From: Tolypothrix sp. NIES-4075
GTDB lineage: Bacteria; Cyanobacteriota; Cyanobacteriia; Cyanobacteriales; Nostocaceae
Direction of reading: 5' to 3'
Assembly (NCBI RefSeq): GCF_002218085.1
Contig: NZ_BDUC01000002.1
Coordinates: 979,669-1,043,668 of the forward strand
Length of the DNA: 64,000 nt
A program made the translations under genes and the position numbers. Below the pieces are notes generated by a model. The model ran no database searches. It was not told the origin of the DNA and was given only the letters and a program-made list of their open reading frames with translations. Positions 41,156 through 51,107 of this stretch are shown one piece after another. Position 1 is the first letter of the stretch, and every line of letters begins with the position of its first letter.

Positions 41156-41922
41156 AAACTGTCTTTGGAGAAAGTTTCTAGGGTACGCAGACATTCGAGA
41201 AAGGCAAGAGCTTCTGGATGAGGCGATCGCCTAAATTCTGCTGGCGTATCTAATACTACCAATTCTCCTCCATACATTAAACCAATTCTTGATGCTAAAA
41301 CAAAAGCTTCTTGAATATCATGCGTGACAAAAACAACTGTTTTACCTAATTCTTGCTGTAACTTTCTAAATTCTTGTTGTAATTCTAAACGTGTAATTGG
41401 ATCGAGTGCGCCAAAGGGTTCATCCATCATTAAAACGGGCGGATCGGCTGCTAGCGCCCTCGCTACACCCACCCTTTGCCTTTGTCCTCCCGAAAGTTCA
41501 TGAGGATATCTTTGGGCGAATTCTTCGGGATTTAAACCGACTAATTGCAACAATTCATTAACTCGCGTTTTAATTTGTTTTGATTTCCAATTTTCCAAAG
41601 AAGGAACTAAACCCACATTACGTTCAACAGTGAAATGGGGAAATAAACCAGTTTCTTGAATTACATAACCAATTTTGCGCCGCAGTTTAATTTCATTCCA
41701 TTGAGTTGTGGGAATGCCATCAAATAAAACTTCGCCTTGTGTCGGTATAAACAGGCGATTAATTAATTTCATCGTTGTAGTTTTGCCGCTACCACTGCGT
41801 CCAAGTAATACCAGTGCCTCTCCTTGACGGATGGTGAAGTTGAGATTTGATACTAAAGGACGATTATTGCGGCTAAAGGTGACATTGCGGAATTCGACAG
41901 CGATTTGGTTATTTTGCGGCAT
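41152..41922 (-). CDS. Quaternary-amine ABC importer ATPase (OpuCA-like)
   Basis: The 256-residue ATPase has Walker A GRSGSGKTT (41-49), signature ELSGGQRQR, Walker B VLMMDEPFGALD and the H-loop TH. It lacks the C-terminal CBS domains that sense ionic strength in OpuA/OpuC, so regulation by osmolarity must come another way, if at all. It is the first gene of the operon. Confidence 0.88.
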   Translation of the reverse strand: MPQNNQIAVEFRNVTFSRNNRPLVSNLNFTIRQGEALVLLGRSGSGKTTTMKLINRLFIPTQGEVLFDGIPTTQWNEIKLRRKIGYVIQETGLFPHFTVERNVGLVPSLENWKSKQIKTRVNELLQLVGLNPEEFAQRYPHELSGGQRQRVGVARALAADPPVLMMDEPFGALDPITRLELQQEFRKLQQELGKTVVFVTHDIQEAFVLASRIGLMYGGELVVLDTPAEFRRSPHPEALAFLECLRTLETFSKDSL

Positions 41923-42104
41923 GGGTGATTGGTGCAGGCTGGCTTTATGTAATTATGCGATGATTTTGCGTTTGGTGATGCTAGCCTAAAGGCTACGGCT
42001 ACAGGTACACAACCTGCCACTATAGGTTTTAATTCTAGGTATTGCTTACTATATCGGAAAGATATAGACTACAAATAGAAACCTGGGTGTATTATTTATC
42101 AAGC

Positions 42105-42278
42105 ATGGAACTTGTAACACTGGCTACCATAATCACAAAACTGATTTTTTCAGAAGCCTTGAAAGAGGGTGGAAAAACCCTAGGGAAGGGTGTTTCCGAA
42201 CAAGTCGCTCGTTTGGTTACTGTTATTCGTGAGAAATTTAAGGCAGTGGGAACGGAAGGAATACTGACACGAAAATAA
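42105..42278 (+). pseudogene. Remnant of a helical cyanobacterial gene (N-terminal fragment)
   Basis: The ATG at 42105 opens a 57-residue frame: LVTLATIITKLIFSEALKEGGKTLGKGVSEQVARLVTVIREKF. This resembles the start of larger helical proteins of unknown function common in filamentous cyanobacteria. The frame ends early and no continuation was found downstream before the PIN operon. I take it as a decayed gene; a real small protein is the alternative. Confidence 0.4.
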
Positions 42279-42398
42279 ATCAAGCAGCAGAACGCATTAG
42301 ATATTGGTTAAGGCAAAGACGAGTTGATGTCCAAATGACAAAGGATGTAGAGAAATAATACCTATTTATCTAAGTTAGGACTAACTAAATTAATAGTA

Positions 42399-42824
42399 TT
42401 ACTGCGGTAAAAATACGCGCTCAAATGGTTGGCGACGATAGCGACGATAAATGTCGAAGTCTTTATCAAGAGTGGCGATCGCACTAATATTCAAACGTTC
42501 AGAAACCGCGACTAATGACAAATCGGCAAAATCTCCTGGTAAACTAGCGTACTGAGAATTGAGTTCGGCGATACGTGCAAAATCTTCTACTAATAGCGGC
42601 TCACATTTGTAGATATTATTAGCAACAGCAGATAAAAAGTTATTTTGCAATTGCCAGTTAGGAGCTAATAACCACATTACCTCGGTAACACAACCAACTG
42701 TAGTTAATAGCTCACTGGTACAACTAGCAAAAAAGCCACGCACTTGTCTGTGATATTCATCTGTCGAATCGTAATAAGCGACTAATATTGATGTATCTAT
42801 AAGAATAACAGGGTGATAAGTCAT
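42399..42824 (-). CDS. PIN-domain toxin (VapC-like ribonuclease)
   Basis: The 141-residue protein has the acidic PIN active site: Asp10 (LIDTSIL), Glu48 (CVTEVMWLL), Asp98/Asp101 (GDFADLSLVA) and Asp120 (ATLDKDFD). It should be a metal-dependent RNase neutralised by the upstream small protein. Its start overlaps the antitoxin stop by four bases (42821-42824). Confidence 0.82.
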   Translation of the reverse strand: MTYHPVILIDTSILVAYYDSTDEYHRQVRGFFASCTSELLTTVGCVTEVMWLLAPNWQLQNNFLSAVANNIYKCEPLLVEDFARIAELNSQYASLPGDFADLSLVAVSERLNISAIATLDKDFDIYRRYRRQPFERVFLPQ

Positions 42825-43102
42825 ACTTCCTGCTTTTGAGAACGTTCATGTCGCTGTTGTAGATGTTCGGCAATATATTTCCTTCGCACATCTCGGTCAG
42901 ATAAATTACCAGGGCTATTAGGTAAAGTTCCAGGTAAGCTACCCACTTCTTCTAATCGCTGTAAAACGGTTTTTCGCGGCTGCAAGCTTTGCCAATGTTC
43001 ATGCAATAGGCGTTTTATCAATTCATTACTTATTGTTTTTTCCTGAGCGAGAATCTCCACTAAATACTTCTCGGCTTCGTCATCTAAGTTGACATTGAGC
43101 AT
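42821..43102 (-). CDS. Putative antitoxin partner of the PIN toxin
   Basis: The 93-residue protein is charged. A short N-terminal segment (MLNVNLDDEAEKYLVEILAQE) is followed by helices and a basic, Gln-rich tail. It is translationally coupled to the PIN gene. It resembles small VapB-type or DUF-type antitoxins by size and place only; no clear DNA-binding fold is seen. Confidence 0.6.
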   Translation of the reverse strand: MLNVNLDDEAEKYLVEILAQEKTISNELIKRLLHEHWQSLQPRKTVLQRLEEVGSLPGTLPNSPGNLSDRDVRRKYIAEHLQQRHERSQKQEV

Positions 43103-43174
43103 AAAAATTCCTGCCTTTAAATTAGTAAAAAGTTAGCTATTGGCATTGACAATTGTTGCATTATCTGCGATTAA

Positions 43175-45013
43175 CTACATACTTTGTTTGTATTCTTCCA
43201 ACAGTTGCGGTATGTAATCATATCCATCTACGCCAATTACAGCGATGATTTTTGGGCGGTGTTGTTGCAATGCATTATTAAAAGCTTCTGCACCCATTTG
43301 TCCTTGCAAAATTGTCAGTAACGCGGCTGGTTTTCGCCACTCTCGCGAAGCAATTTGATTGAGCAAATACATTCCCAAACAACCTGTGTAAATTGCTCTG
43401 GTAAAATTTGCCATGCTATAATTGGCTTCGGCTAAATTCGCTAAATTTAAACCTTGCAAATATAAATCACCGGATGTTTGGGCTGTGTTAAAACCGTCTT
43501 CTAAATGTTTGATGGCGATTTGCGGTTGTTCAGTTACTAAGTAGGCTATTCCTAAGCTGCTGACACACAATGCTTTACTTTGAATATCGCCTAATTGTTC
43601 TGACAACTTTAAGCCTTGTTGCAAATAGTTAATTGCCATTTCATAGGTTTCTGGTTCAATTTGTTTGAGCTGCTGCGCTTGCATAACTTCGCTGTAGCCT
43701 AAATTTACTAGCGCGTTGGCTTCTCCTGTTCTGTCTCCTGCTTGTCTGCTGAGTATCAATGCCCGTTGACTGTTGTTAATCGCCTCGGTATAATTCTCAC
43801 ATGCCACGTAAGTACGGCTGAGATGATTGAGATTGGCTATTTCACAAGGGCGATCGCCTGCATTTCTCGCTATCTGCAATGCCTCTTGATGAAACTGAAT
43901 TGAGCGATCGTATTGTCCCATTGCTCGCTGTGAATACCCTAAAAGCGTCAAAATTCGCGCTTTTTCTTGAGTTCCCTCCGCTTGTCGCAGCGGTTCATCT
44001 AAATAATCTAAAGCATCTCGTAAATAACTTCCCGAAAATGAAGCGAAAATTCCGCCGTATAAGGGAAAGTACGCACGCTGGGCAAAGTTTCGCAAAATTT
44101 GTAACAACACTTGCGAAGAAGCATTGCTATAACGGGTTATACTAACAAAGCCATTTGCTAACTGATTCCAAATCGCGGCAAATGTCAAAAAAGTTGAAAT
44201 AGATAACTTTGAACCGGCTTTGACGTTGTAAGCTTGTTGGTCAAACCAGTTAACCAACCCGCGTTGCAAGTATTGCAAAACCACTGTTAATTCCACCCAG
44301 TCGCTATCAGTAATAAAGCGCTGCTGTTGGGCAAATTCAATCGCCGACTGTTCCATTGCCAGGGTGTGAAACAGTGCTTGAATTAAAGGGCTATTAACTG
44401 TCTTTTCCCAACTTGCCCAAGGACCATTTTCACCGGGTACACCACCAAATCCGATTGATGAGCGGTTTTGTTCATACATCCAGCCGAGCAAATTATCAGA
44501 AAGTCGTTGCCAAGATGTTAAACCACGGGTGATACCTTCAGATAGTTGCAGAATTTCTTGATTTTCAGATACCTGCTGTAGGGATTTTGCTAACTGCTGA
44601 AGTTGTTGTAAATTTAGGGGATACTTTCGGTTCGGGTCAATGACGCGCAATAATGCCGCAAGCCGATCGCCTGATTCTTTAGTAATTTCTTGAACTGCGG
44701 AGGCGATCGCATTGTTAGCTTTATTTTGCTCTTGCGTGCGTTGCCATTGATTTTCAATCGTCTTGATTGCTCTTAAGCTGCGGGTAGCTTTCGCTTTTTT
44801 CAGTTCATCTTTTTCTGAGTCTACCAAGCTTTGGGCGGCAGCGAGGCGATCGCTCAAAGCTAACTCAAAAACTTCCCCCGTCCCCGAACTCACCCCCTTG
44901 AGCAACATTTGATAAACTTGCTCAACAGAGCTAATCTTACCCTTGAGGGTAGTTTGGACAATTTCATCGATTAAGGCTAGATAGCGATCGCGCAATGGCA
45001 GAGAATCTGACAC
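43175..45013 (-). CDS. Tetratricopeptide-repeat protein
   Basis: The 612-residue protein has a helical, Lys/Glu-rich N-terminal half of unknown fold and five to six TPR units in the second half (about residues 345-560). TPR signatures are visible: EKARILTLLGYSQRAMGQYDRSIQFHQEAL, then ACENYTEAINNSQRAL. There is no signal peptide. TPRs mediate protein-protein contacts; the partner is unknown. Confidence 0.8.
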   Translation of the reverse strand: MSDSLPLRDRYLALIDEIVQTTLKGKISSVEQVYQMLLKGVSSGTGEVFELALSDRLAAAQSLVDSEKDELKKAKATRSLRAIKTIENQWQRTQEQNKANNAIASAVQEITKESGDRLAALLRVIDPNRKYPLNLQQLQQLAKSLQQVSENQEILQLSEGITRGLTSWQRLSDNLLGWMYEQNRSSIGFGGVPGENGPWASWEKTVNSPLIQALFHTLAMEQSAIEFAQQQRFITDSDWVELTVVLQYLQRGLVNWFDQQAYNVKAGSKLSISTFLTFAAIWNQLANGFVSITRYSNASSQVLLQILRNFAQRAYFPLYGGIFASFSGSYLRDALDYLDEPLRQAEGTQEKARILTLLGYSQRAMGQYDRSIQFHQEALQIARNAGDRPCEIANLNHLSRTYVACENYTEAINNSQRALILSRQAGDRTGEANALVNLGYSEVMQAQQLKQIEPETYEMAINYLQQGLKLSEQLGDIQSKALCVSSLGIAYLVTEQPQIAIKHLEDGFNTAQTSGDLYLQGLNLANLAEANYSMANFTRAIYTGCLGMYLLNQIASREWRKPAALLTILQGQMGAEAFNNALQQHRPKIIAVIGVDGYDYIPQLLEEYKQSM

Positions 45014-45225
45014 TTTAGCTAATAGAAAACGTTACGTTAATTCTCATTCTAGTCATTGTTGGGGAATGGGGAGTGGGGAATGGTGAGTCCAGCGCTGCGC
45101 TCCTGGTTTCCAAGAGTGCCGGCTCTGGCTCTAGAGTTGGGGTAATGGGTAGTGGGTAAAACGCACATCACTATTATCAATTACCGATTACCAATTACCA
45201 ATTAGCCATTACCAATTTTCAATTA
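45014..45225. repeat. STRR-rich spacer
   Basis: GGGGAATGGGGAGTGGGGAATGG-type units occur at about 45,061-45,081, and AATTACCGATTACC/AATTACC-type units at about 45,180-45,225. A small hairpin-forming G/C-rich stretch lies in between. No gene was seen. Confidence 0.65.
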
Positions 45226-48200
45226 TCAAGTCCTTCCGGCAAGATTTGCTACCACTGCGGCTAATTCGGCTTGATTGACTGGCTTGGAAACGTGTAGCTG
45301 AAAGCCTGCTAAAAGCGCTTGCGTGCGGTCTTCTGCCCTAGCATAAGCTGTCAGGGCTACGGCGGGAATCCGTCTGAGTTGCTCTTGTTCAAGCGCTCTG
45401 AGTTGACGAATTAGGGCGTAACCATTTTCTCCTGGCATCCCGATATCGCTTACCAAGACATCAGGTTGAAATGCTTGCAAAGCAACAAGTGCTTCAATAG
45501 CAGATGCGGCTGCTTTTACTTGTACTCCTAATGGTTCTAGCATTGCTTTGATTAACTCGCGGGCATCAAGTTCATCATCGACGACAAGCACCCGCAAGCC
45601 TTCAAGAATAGGCAAACAATTTTCAGCTACTTCATGCGTGGTGGTGGGTGATAATTGCTCTGGTGTAATTGGCTTGAGCGAGGGTTTTAGCGGCAGAGTA
45701 ACAATAAAGGTTGCTCCCTGTCCGATTCCTGGACTTTCGGCACGGACTGTACCACCATGCAATTCTACCAAATGACGGACGATCGCTAATCCTAATCCGA
45801 GTCCACCATGCGATCGCGTGCTAGAACTATCTGCCTGACGGAAACGCTCAAATACATAAGGTAAGAATTCGGCAGCAATTCCCTCTCCGGTATCTCTCAC
45901 CCGAATTTGTACGTGTGAATCAATCTGCACTAGTTGCACATCGACTCTTCCACCGTGGGGTGTGAATTTGATGGCGTTAGAAACCAAATTCCAGACAATT
46001 TGTTGCAAGCGGTTGGCATCGCCCAAAACTAATGCTACTGATGAATCGGATATATTTTCCAGGCGAATTTCTTTAACTTCAGCTGCTGGACGCACAGTGT
46101 CAAGTGCTGCTTCCACAACTGTTATCAGTTGTACTGGAGTGACTTTCAGATTCAGTTTACCAGTAATAATCCGCGATACGTCCAAAACATCTTCAATTAA
46201 TACTTTCAAAGATTTGGTATTGCGGTTAATTGTTTCTAGCGCTCGAACTGTGGTAGTTTCATCAAACTTGCGGGTAGTTAGTAGCTGCGTCCAACCAAAC
46301 ATCGCATTTAGGGGAGTACGCAGTTCATGAGAAAGTGTAGCTAAAAACTCGTCTTTCAAACGGTTTGCTGTTTCTGCTTCGGTGCGTGCGGCTTTTTCTC
46401 GAAGTAGCAGTTGTTCGCGTTCTTGTTCTGCTTTTTTGCGATCGCTAATTTCGTTAATTAAGCCAACAAATCCTTCTACCGCATTTTCTTCGTTAAACTG
46501 GGGAACGTAAGAAACTTCAAAATAACGGCTTATGCCATCTTTGTCGAGTGCGTTAATTTCATAAGTGACTTGTTCTCCTGATAATACTGCTTCTATATAA
46601 GGACGAACTGACTCATAAACTGACTCGTCCATAAATTCTTGCATGTGCTTACCATAAATTTCTAAAGCCGGAATTCCAAACCATTCTTCATATTTCTTAT
46701 TATTAAATCGATAACGTTGTTCGGCATCGACATAGGAAATAAAAACCGGTACAGCATTTGTAATCAAGCGTAGTTGATTTTCTCGCTGACGCAACGCTTG
46801 TTGTGTTCGTTTGCGTTCGCGAAGCGCGGCTTGCCGTTCGCTTAAATCTAGAGAAAATACTATTGTCTGTTCAATGCCGCTAGATTCCTGCAACAATGCA
46901 CCACCGATCAGAATCGGGACACGTCTACCATCTTTGTGGATGTATTCTTTCTCAAAGGGTGTGGTGATTCCATGCGTTCTTGCTTCTTCTGATGCTTGTA
47001 CCTCCAAATCGTGGTATTCTGGAGGTGTCATTTCATCCCAGCGTATTTCCCCTTTTGCCAGTTCTTCACGGGTGTAGCCTACCATATTCAAAAAATAATC
47101 GTTGGCGTAGCTTATCCCCCCGCTAAAGTCGCCGATCGCCACTCCAAAAATATTCGATTCTACTAACCGTCGAAAACGCTTCTCGCTTTCAAGCAATGCT
47201 ATTTCCGCTTGTTTGCGTTCTGTGATGTCTCGCTGAGTTCCCCATGCTCTCATTAATACGCCATTTTCAACAATTCCGACAAGATTATTCAGAAAGTACT
47301 TGGAATTACCATATTTATCTACTTCATGAGATTCTGCGTCAACTAGTCGGTAGCCAGAACGAATAAAACTACGCAGATATTCTATATTATGGGGATCGCA
47401 GGCAACAAGAAAGTCTCCTAACCTTGTTCCAACAACTTCTTCGGCACAAGAAAAGCCATACATCTGTGCCATGACATGGTTACATTCTGCTAAATAAGCA
47501 TATTGATAAAAATGCTGAATTTGTTCATCTTCTGACAACTCAACCGAAATTGGCTTTTCTATTTCAAAGCGCCAAATAGCTTCTGAACTTTGTTTGACAA
47601 AAACGCGGTAGCGTTCTTCGCTTTGTTTTCGGGCATTTTCTGCGTGTTTATATTCAGTTAAATCTAGTACAAAACTTATCACCTGTGAGTTATTTTCTAA
47701 GGTTGCAGAACCTAGTAGAATTGGGACGCGGCTATTATCTTTGTGGATGTATTCTTTTTCTACATTAGCGTGTACGCCTTTTATTTTCAGCTCGGCAATA
47801 GAGCGCTCGCTGACCTCAATATATTCTGGTGGTGTTATATCACGCCAGCGCACTCGTCCAGACAGTAAATCCTCATGCGTATAACCTACCATCTTTAAAA
47901 AGGCATCATTAGCCTCGGCGATCGCCCCATCTGTATCAGTGACAATTACACCAATGATGTTAGACTCTACCAAGCGTCTAAAGCGTGACTCGCTGTTTTG
48001 TAATGAATGCAAACTGATCTCTAGCTGCTTTTTCAAAAGAAGTAACTTTGAGGAGAGCGAGCTAATTAGTATTGTCACCAGCAAGAATACACTTAGCTGC
48101 ACCACAGTCTCAAAGCTACCAACTAATAGCTGAAGGGATGGTTTAATTAAAAAGTAACCGATCACTAAAGTAGACAAAGCGCTAGCCAGCATTCCCGGCT

Positions 48201-48399
48201 TTAACCCACCATACCAGACACTAACCGTCACAGCAGCAAAAAACAATGGAGAAATCAGCGGTGTCAGTAGTGGGTATAGCAAGAGTGTCAGCAGCCATGC
48301 GCTACCAACAGCCAGCACCGCGACAATATAAGGTGCAACATGCGATCGTATTGCTTTCATTGCCAATGAATTCTCCTTTGGGGCAGCTGGCTGAAACAA
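45226..48399 (-). CDS. Hybrid sensor histidine kinase (DUF4118/MASE-like membrane domain, PAS repeats, HisKA, HATPase, receiver)
   Basis: The 1,057-residue frame has an N-terminal KdpD-like DUF4118 four-helix membrane region (about residues 16-120). About four PAS domains follow (about 135-660), with repeated VESNIIGVIV and VESNIFGVAI starts. The kinase phospho-acceptor is His691 (TLSHELRTPLNA). The C-terminal receiver has Asp985 (VLVSDIGMPGENG). The start is uncertain: AGGAG lies six bases before a TTG (48366) and 12 before an ATG (48360), so the first 11-13 residues may not be translated. The signal is unknown; no output gene is adjacent. Confidence 0.88.
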   Translation of the reverse strand: MFQPAAPKENSLAMKAIRSHVAPYIVAVLAVGSAWLLTLLLYPLLTPLISPLFFAAVTVSVWYGGLKPGMLASALSTLVIGYFLIKPSLQLLVGSFETVVQLSVFLLVTILISSLSSKLLLLKKQLEISLHSLQNSESRFRRLVESNIIGVIVTDTDGAIAEANDAFLKMVGYTHEDLLSGRVRWRDITPPEYIEVSERSIAELKIKGVHANVEKEYIHKDNSRVPILLGSATLENNSQVISFVLDLTEYKHAENARKQSEERYRVFVKQSSEAIWRFEIEKPISVELSEDEQIQHFYQYAYLAECNHVMAQMYGFSCAEEVVGTRLGDFLVACDPHNIEYLRSFIRSGYRLVDAESHEVDKYGNSKYFLNNLVGIVENGVLMRAWGTQRDITERKQAEIALLESEKRFRRLVESNIFGVAIGDFSGGISYANDYFLNMVGYTREELAKGEIRWDEMTPPEYHDLEVQASEEARTHGITTPFEKEYIHKDGRRVPILIGGALLQESSGIEQTIVFSLDLSERQAALRERKRTQQALRQRENQLRLITNAVPVFISYVDAEQRYRFNNKKYEEWFGIPALEIYGKHMQEFMDESVYESVRPYIEAVLSGEQVTYEINALDKDGISRYFEVSYVPQFNEENAVEGFVGLINEISDRKKAEQEREQLLLREKAARTEAETANRLKDEFLATLSHELRTPLNAMFGWTQLLTTRKFDETTTVRALETINRNTKSLKVLIEDVLDVSRIITGKLNLKVTPVQLITVVEAALDTVRPAAEVKEIRLENISDSSVALVLGDANRLQQIVWNLVSNAIKFTPHGGRVDVQLVQIDSHVQIRVRDTGEGIAAEFLPYVFERFRQADSSSTRSHGGLGLGLAIVRHLVELHGGTVRAESPGIGQGATFIVTLPLKPSLKPITPEQLSPTTTHEVAENCLPILEGLRVLVVDDELDARELIKAMLEPLGVQVKAAASAIEALVALQAFQPDVLVSDIGMPGENGYALIRQLRALEQEQLRRIPAVALTAYARAEDRTQALLAGFQLHVSKPVNQAELAAVVANLAGRT

Positions 48400-48655
48400 A
48401 TGTTACTTAAAGTATTTAGAGAACGATTTCCTCATTAAATATTATGCATCCGTAAAATTGATAATGAGTAGTTATTTGCTTTACATCTATCTAAAGTAGG
48501 AAAGAAATTAAAGAAGATTGCTTAAAAAAAGAACAGTCGAGATGTCGATTCAGCAACGCTTATTTGAGAAGCGATCGCCTCTGAAAAGAAAAAAGCGGCT
48601 CTGTAATATCAAAATCAATTAGGATCGTGTAATCATTAAGGGCAAAGGAGTACTT
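48400..48655. promoter_or_regulatory. Divergent region sensor kinase / Rieske oxygenase
   Basis: About 256 bases with both promoters and one HIP1 site (near 48,572). AAAGGAG just before 48,656 is the ribosome site of the oxygenase. No other motif was seen. Confidence 0.4.
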
Positions 48656-50143
48656 ATGGCTACCGAAATAAGTATGCAAGGAGATATGCATAATGCAAGT
48701 CCTTTGGATACCTTCGCTAACGAACTTCAAGCAGAAGAAGAAACATTTCAATGGACAAAGCAATGGTATGCTCTAGCCGTTGTAGAATTTCTCGATCCAT
48801 CTCGTCCTCATGCTATGCAGTTACTAGGAAAAAATATAGTTTTGTGGCAAGACGGTTCTGGCAAATGGCGTTGCTTTGAAGATTTTTGTCCGCATCGATT
48901 AGCCCCTCTTTCTGAAGGTCGCGTTGAGTCTGATGGTACGCTTTTATGTGCATACCACGCTTGGCGGTTTGATTCTCAAGGAAACTGCGTTAGCATCCCT
49001 CAATCCAAAGACAAGGAGACAGAGGCTAAACACTGTTCAAATCCGAAATCATGTGCAGTTGCCTATCCGACGCAAGAGTGTCAAGGTTTATTGTGGGTTT
49101 GGTCAGAATCAGGTTCCCAGGCACAAGTTGAAAGTCAATTGAAAACACCGCGAATCATTCCTGAGTTAGAAAATAACTCTAAAAGAGTAATGCATCTGTT
49201 TTGGAATGTCCGCGACCTTCCCTATGGATGGGACTTTTTCATGGAAAACGTTTCTGATCCGGCTCATGTGCCTGTCTCCCACCACGGAATTATGGGAAAT
49301 CGCTATCAGGATGCCAAATATTATGACATGATTAAAGTTCGCCAGATGTCAACTCAGGAAGGATTCGCTTATGAAATGACACCTGTTGAACCAGACATCA
49401 AGCAAAAGGTTTATGATTTTCAACCACCATCTCATATGAGAATTGTCTCAACATATAAGGATGGCGGCAAGTTGATTCTCGCTTTGTATGCTACACCAAC
49501 CCGTCCTGGATGGTGTCGTCATATTGGATGCCAAGTATTAGTAAAAAATGAAGCGCTGAAGACACCAAAAGGTCTAGGATTTTTTGCATTACCGATGCCA
49601 ACTTGGTTAGGTCATGTGTTAGGTTCTCTGTTTCTCCACCAAGACGCAGTATTCCTGCATCATCAGGAGAAGATTATAGCTCAACGCAGACAGGGAAAAT
49701 GGGTGAATGCAGTTTATACACCCAATCCCCAAGACAAAATGACGATCGCTTTTCGGCAATGGCTGGAGAAACGCGCTGGGGGTGGTATTCCTTGGGATTC
49801 AAGCTGCGACCCGAATCTCCCTCCAGCGGAGCGAGATAAGCAGAAGCTTTTTGATGTTTGGACAACTCATACTCAAGATTGCTCTGTTTGCCAAAATGCT
49901 CTGACAAACATTAATCGGCTGAGTATATTGGCTTATATCGCGGCTGTTGTCTGCTTTGGTCTGGGTGTGATTGTGGATGCGCGGACTGTCGCAAGTGCTG
50001 TGCAATCTACCTTCGTTACCCCTCCGGCTAGTTTCTGGTGGGCGATTGGGGGTACAATTCTGTTTGCGATCGCCGGATATCAGTTGAAGAGGTTCAGCCG
50101 ACTGTTTTATGTTTATGAGTTTGAACACTCCCACAATGATTAA
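48656..50143 (+). CDS. Rieske non-haem iron oxygenase (PaO/TIC55-like)
   Basis: The 495-residue membrane-associated oxygenase has a Rieske 2Fe-2S site (Cys78, His80, Cys98, His101: CPHRLAPL...CAYHAW). The mononuclear iron site is ENVSDPAHVPVSHHG (Asp201, His204, His209). A C-terminal CxxC (DCSVC) and two TM helices follow (about 425-475). This matches the plant chloroplast PaO/TIC55/ACD1 group, whose members oxidise chlorophyll breakdown products; the CxxC is a known redox feature. A role in pigment turnover is an inference. A strong AAAGGAG ribosome site precedes the ATG. Confidence 0.88.
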   Translation: MATEISMQGDMHNASPLDTFANELQAEEETFQWTKQWYALAVVEFLDPSRPHAMQLLGKNIVLWQDGSGKWRCFEDFCPHRLAPLSEGRVESDGTLLCAYHAWRFDSQGNCVSIPQSKDKETEAKHCSNPKSCAVAYPTQECQGLLWVWSESGSQAQVESQLKTPRIIPELENNSKRVMHLFWNVRDLPYGWDFFMENVSDPAHVPVSHHGIMGNRYQDAKYYDMIKVRQMSTQEGFAYEMTPVEPDIKQKVYDFQPPSHMRIVSTYKDGGKLILALYATPTRPGWCRHIGCQVLVKNEALKTPKGLGFFALPMPTWLGHVLGSLFLHQDAVFLHHQEKIIAQRRQGKWVNAVYTPNPQDKMTIAFRQWLEKRAGGGIPWDSSCDPNLPPAERDKQKLFDVWTTHTQDCSVCQNALTNINRLSILAYIAAVVCFGLGVIVDARTVASAVQSTFVTPPASFWWAIGGTILFAIAGYQLKRFSRLFYVYEFEHSHND

Positions 50144-50271
50144 TATATCAGTTGCTTTGCGATGCACGATTTTGTTTCACATGAGTATGAAAAGACTTTT
50201 TTGAGATTTATCCTGATTCAGCCATAGCTGTGACGGATAAAGGAATGGTAGATGCACCCTAATTAAATTAC

Positions 50272-50301
50272 TGCCCTCGGTTTCTGGCTGAGGGCATTTT
50301 T
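50272..50301 (+). terminator. Rho-independent terminator after the Rieske gene
   Basis: The stem TGCCCTC/GAGGGCA (50272-50278 and 50290-50296) is followed by TTTTTATT. It lies 130 bases past the oxygenase stop and next to the converging ExoD gene. Confidence 0.7.
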
Positions 50302-50302
50302 A

Positions 50303-50935
50303 TTATTTAAATATGGCTGGTAGCAAACTGGGAGCCATCCACACTGCATAAGCGATGAATGCAAATAGTAAGGTAGTTAAAGCAGTAAAGATATAGCTGA
50401 TACACATCAATAAACCATCAGATTCTATACTGGCGACTGCTAAGAGCAAGATTCCGACGGTGGGGATGGGATTGGTAAGGGGAACAGGCGAAATTAATAA
50501 TATTGCCAACCAAGAGATACAAAGCCCGTTTAATCGCCAGGTTAAAGGATTTTCGGCTATTTTTACCAACCTGGGGCGAGTGATTTTCTCTAAGATTTTA
50601 GTGACTCGCCGCAGATTTTGCAAAAGTGTCTGAGCAAAAAGGCGAGGAAATTTGTAATTGGCAATTTTTTTTGGTAGCCAAGGCTGGCGTCTGCCTAAAA
50701 CCATCTGTACAGACAATAACAAACAAGCACCACCAAAAGGACCCGTGAATCCAGGTGGCATGGGAAACAAAAAGGGTAAAACTAATAATGCGATCGTCAA
50801 ACTAAAACCCCGTTCCGAGGTTTCTGCCAAAATATCCCCCAAAGTCAGCGGCTGTTGCGCTAACCTTTGCAGGAGTAACTTAATCTCTTGAGAAAATCTC
50901 AAATGTATTTGGCTTGATTTGATGTGACTTGCCAC
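50303..50935 (-). CDS. ExoD-like membrane protein
   Basis: The 210-residue protein has an N-terminal soluble part (QPLTLGDILAETSERGF) and about four TM helices (LTIALLVLPFLFPMPPGFTG, then GPFGGACLLLSVQM). This is characteristic of the ExoD exopolysaccharide-synthesis family. Family function is poorly defined (exopolysaccharide production, alkaline tolerance). It is transcribed alone, converging with the Rieske gene. Confidence 0.83.
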   Translation of the reverse strand: MASHIKSSQIHLRFSQEIKLLLQRLAQQPLTLGDILAETSERGFSLTIALLVLPFLFPMPPGFTGPFGGACLLLSVQMVLGRRQPWLPKKIANYKFPRLFAQTLLQNLRRVTKILEKITRPRLVKIAENPLTWRLNGLCISWLAILLISPVPLTNPIPTVGILLLAVASIESDGLLMCISYIFTALTTLLFAFIAYAVWMAPSLLPAIFK

Positions 50936-51107
50936 AATACCCTGCTTTAATTTAATTAAAACAATTTCATTAGTTATAAATGCAATTACAATTCAAGATA
51001 TTTCATTAAACCTCAAATTTTCATCTACCGCAAGCATAACTTGAATTAAAAAATATGGTAATAGGTAATTGGTAATTGGTCATTCCCCATTCCCCATTAC
51101 CCAATCC

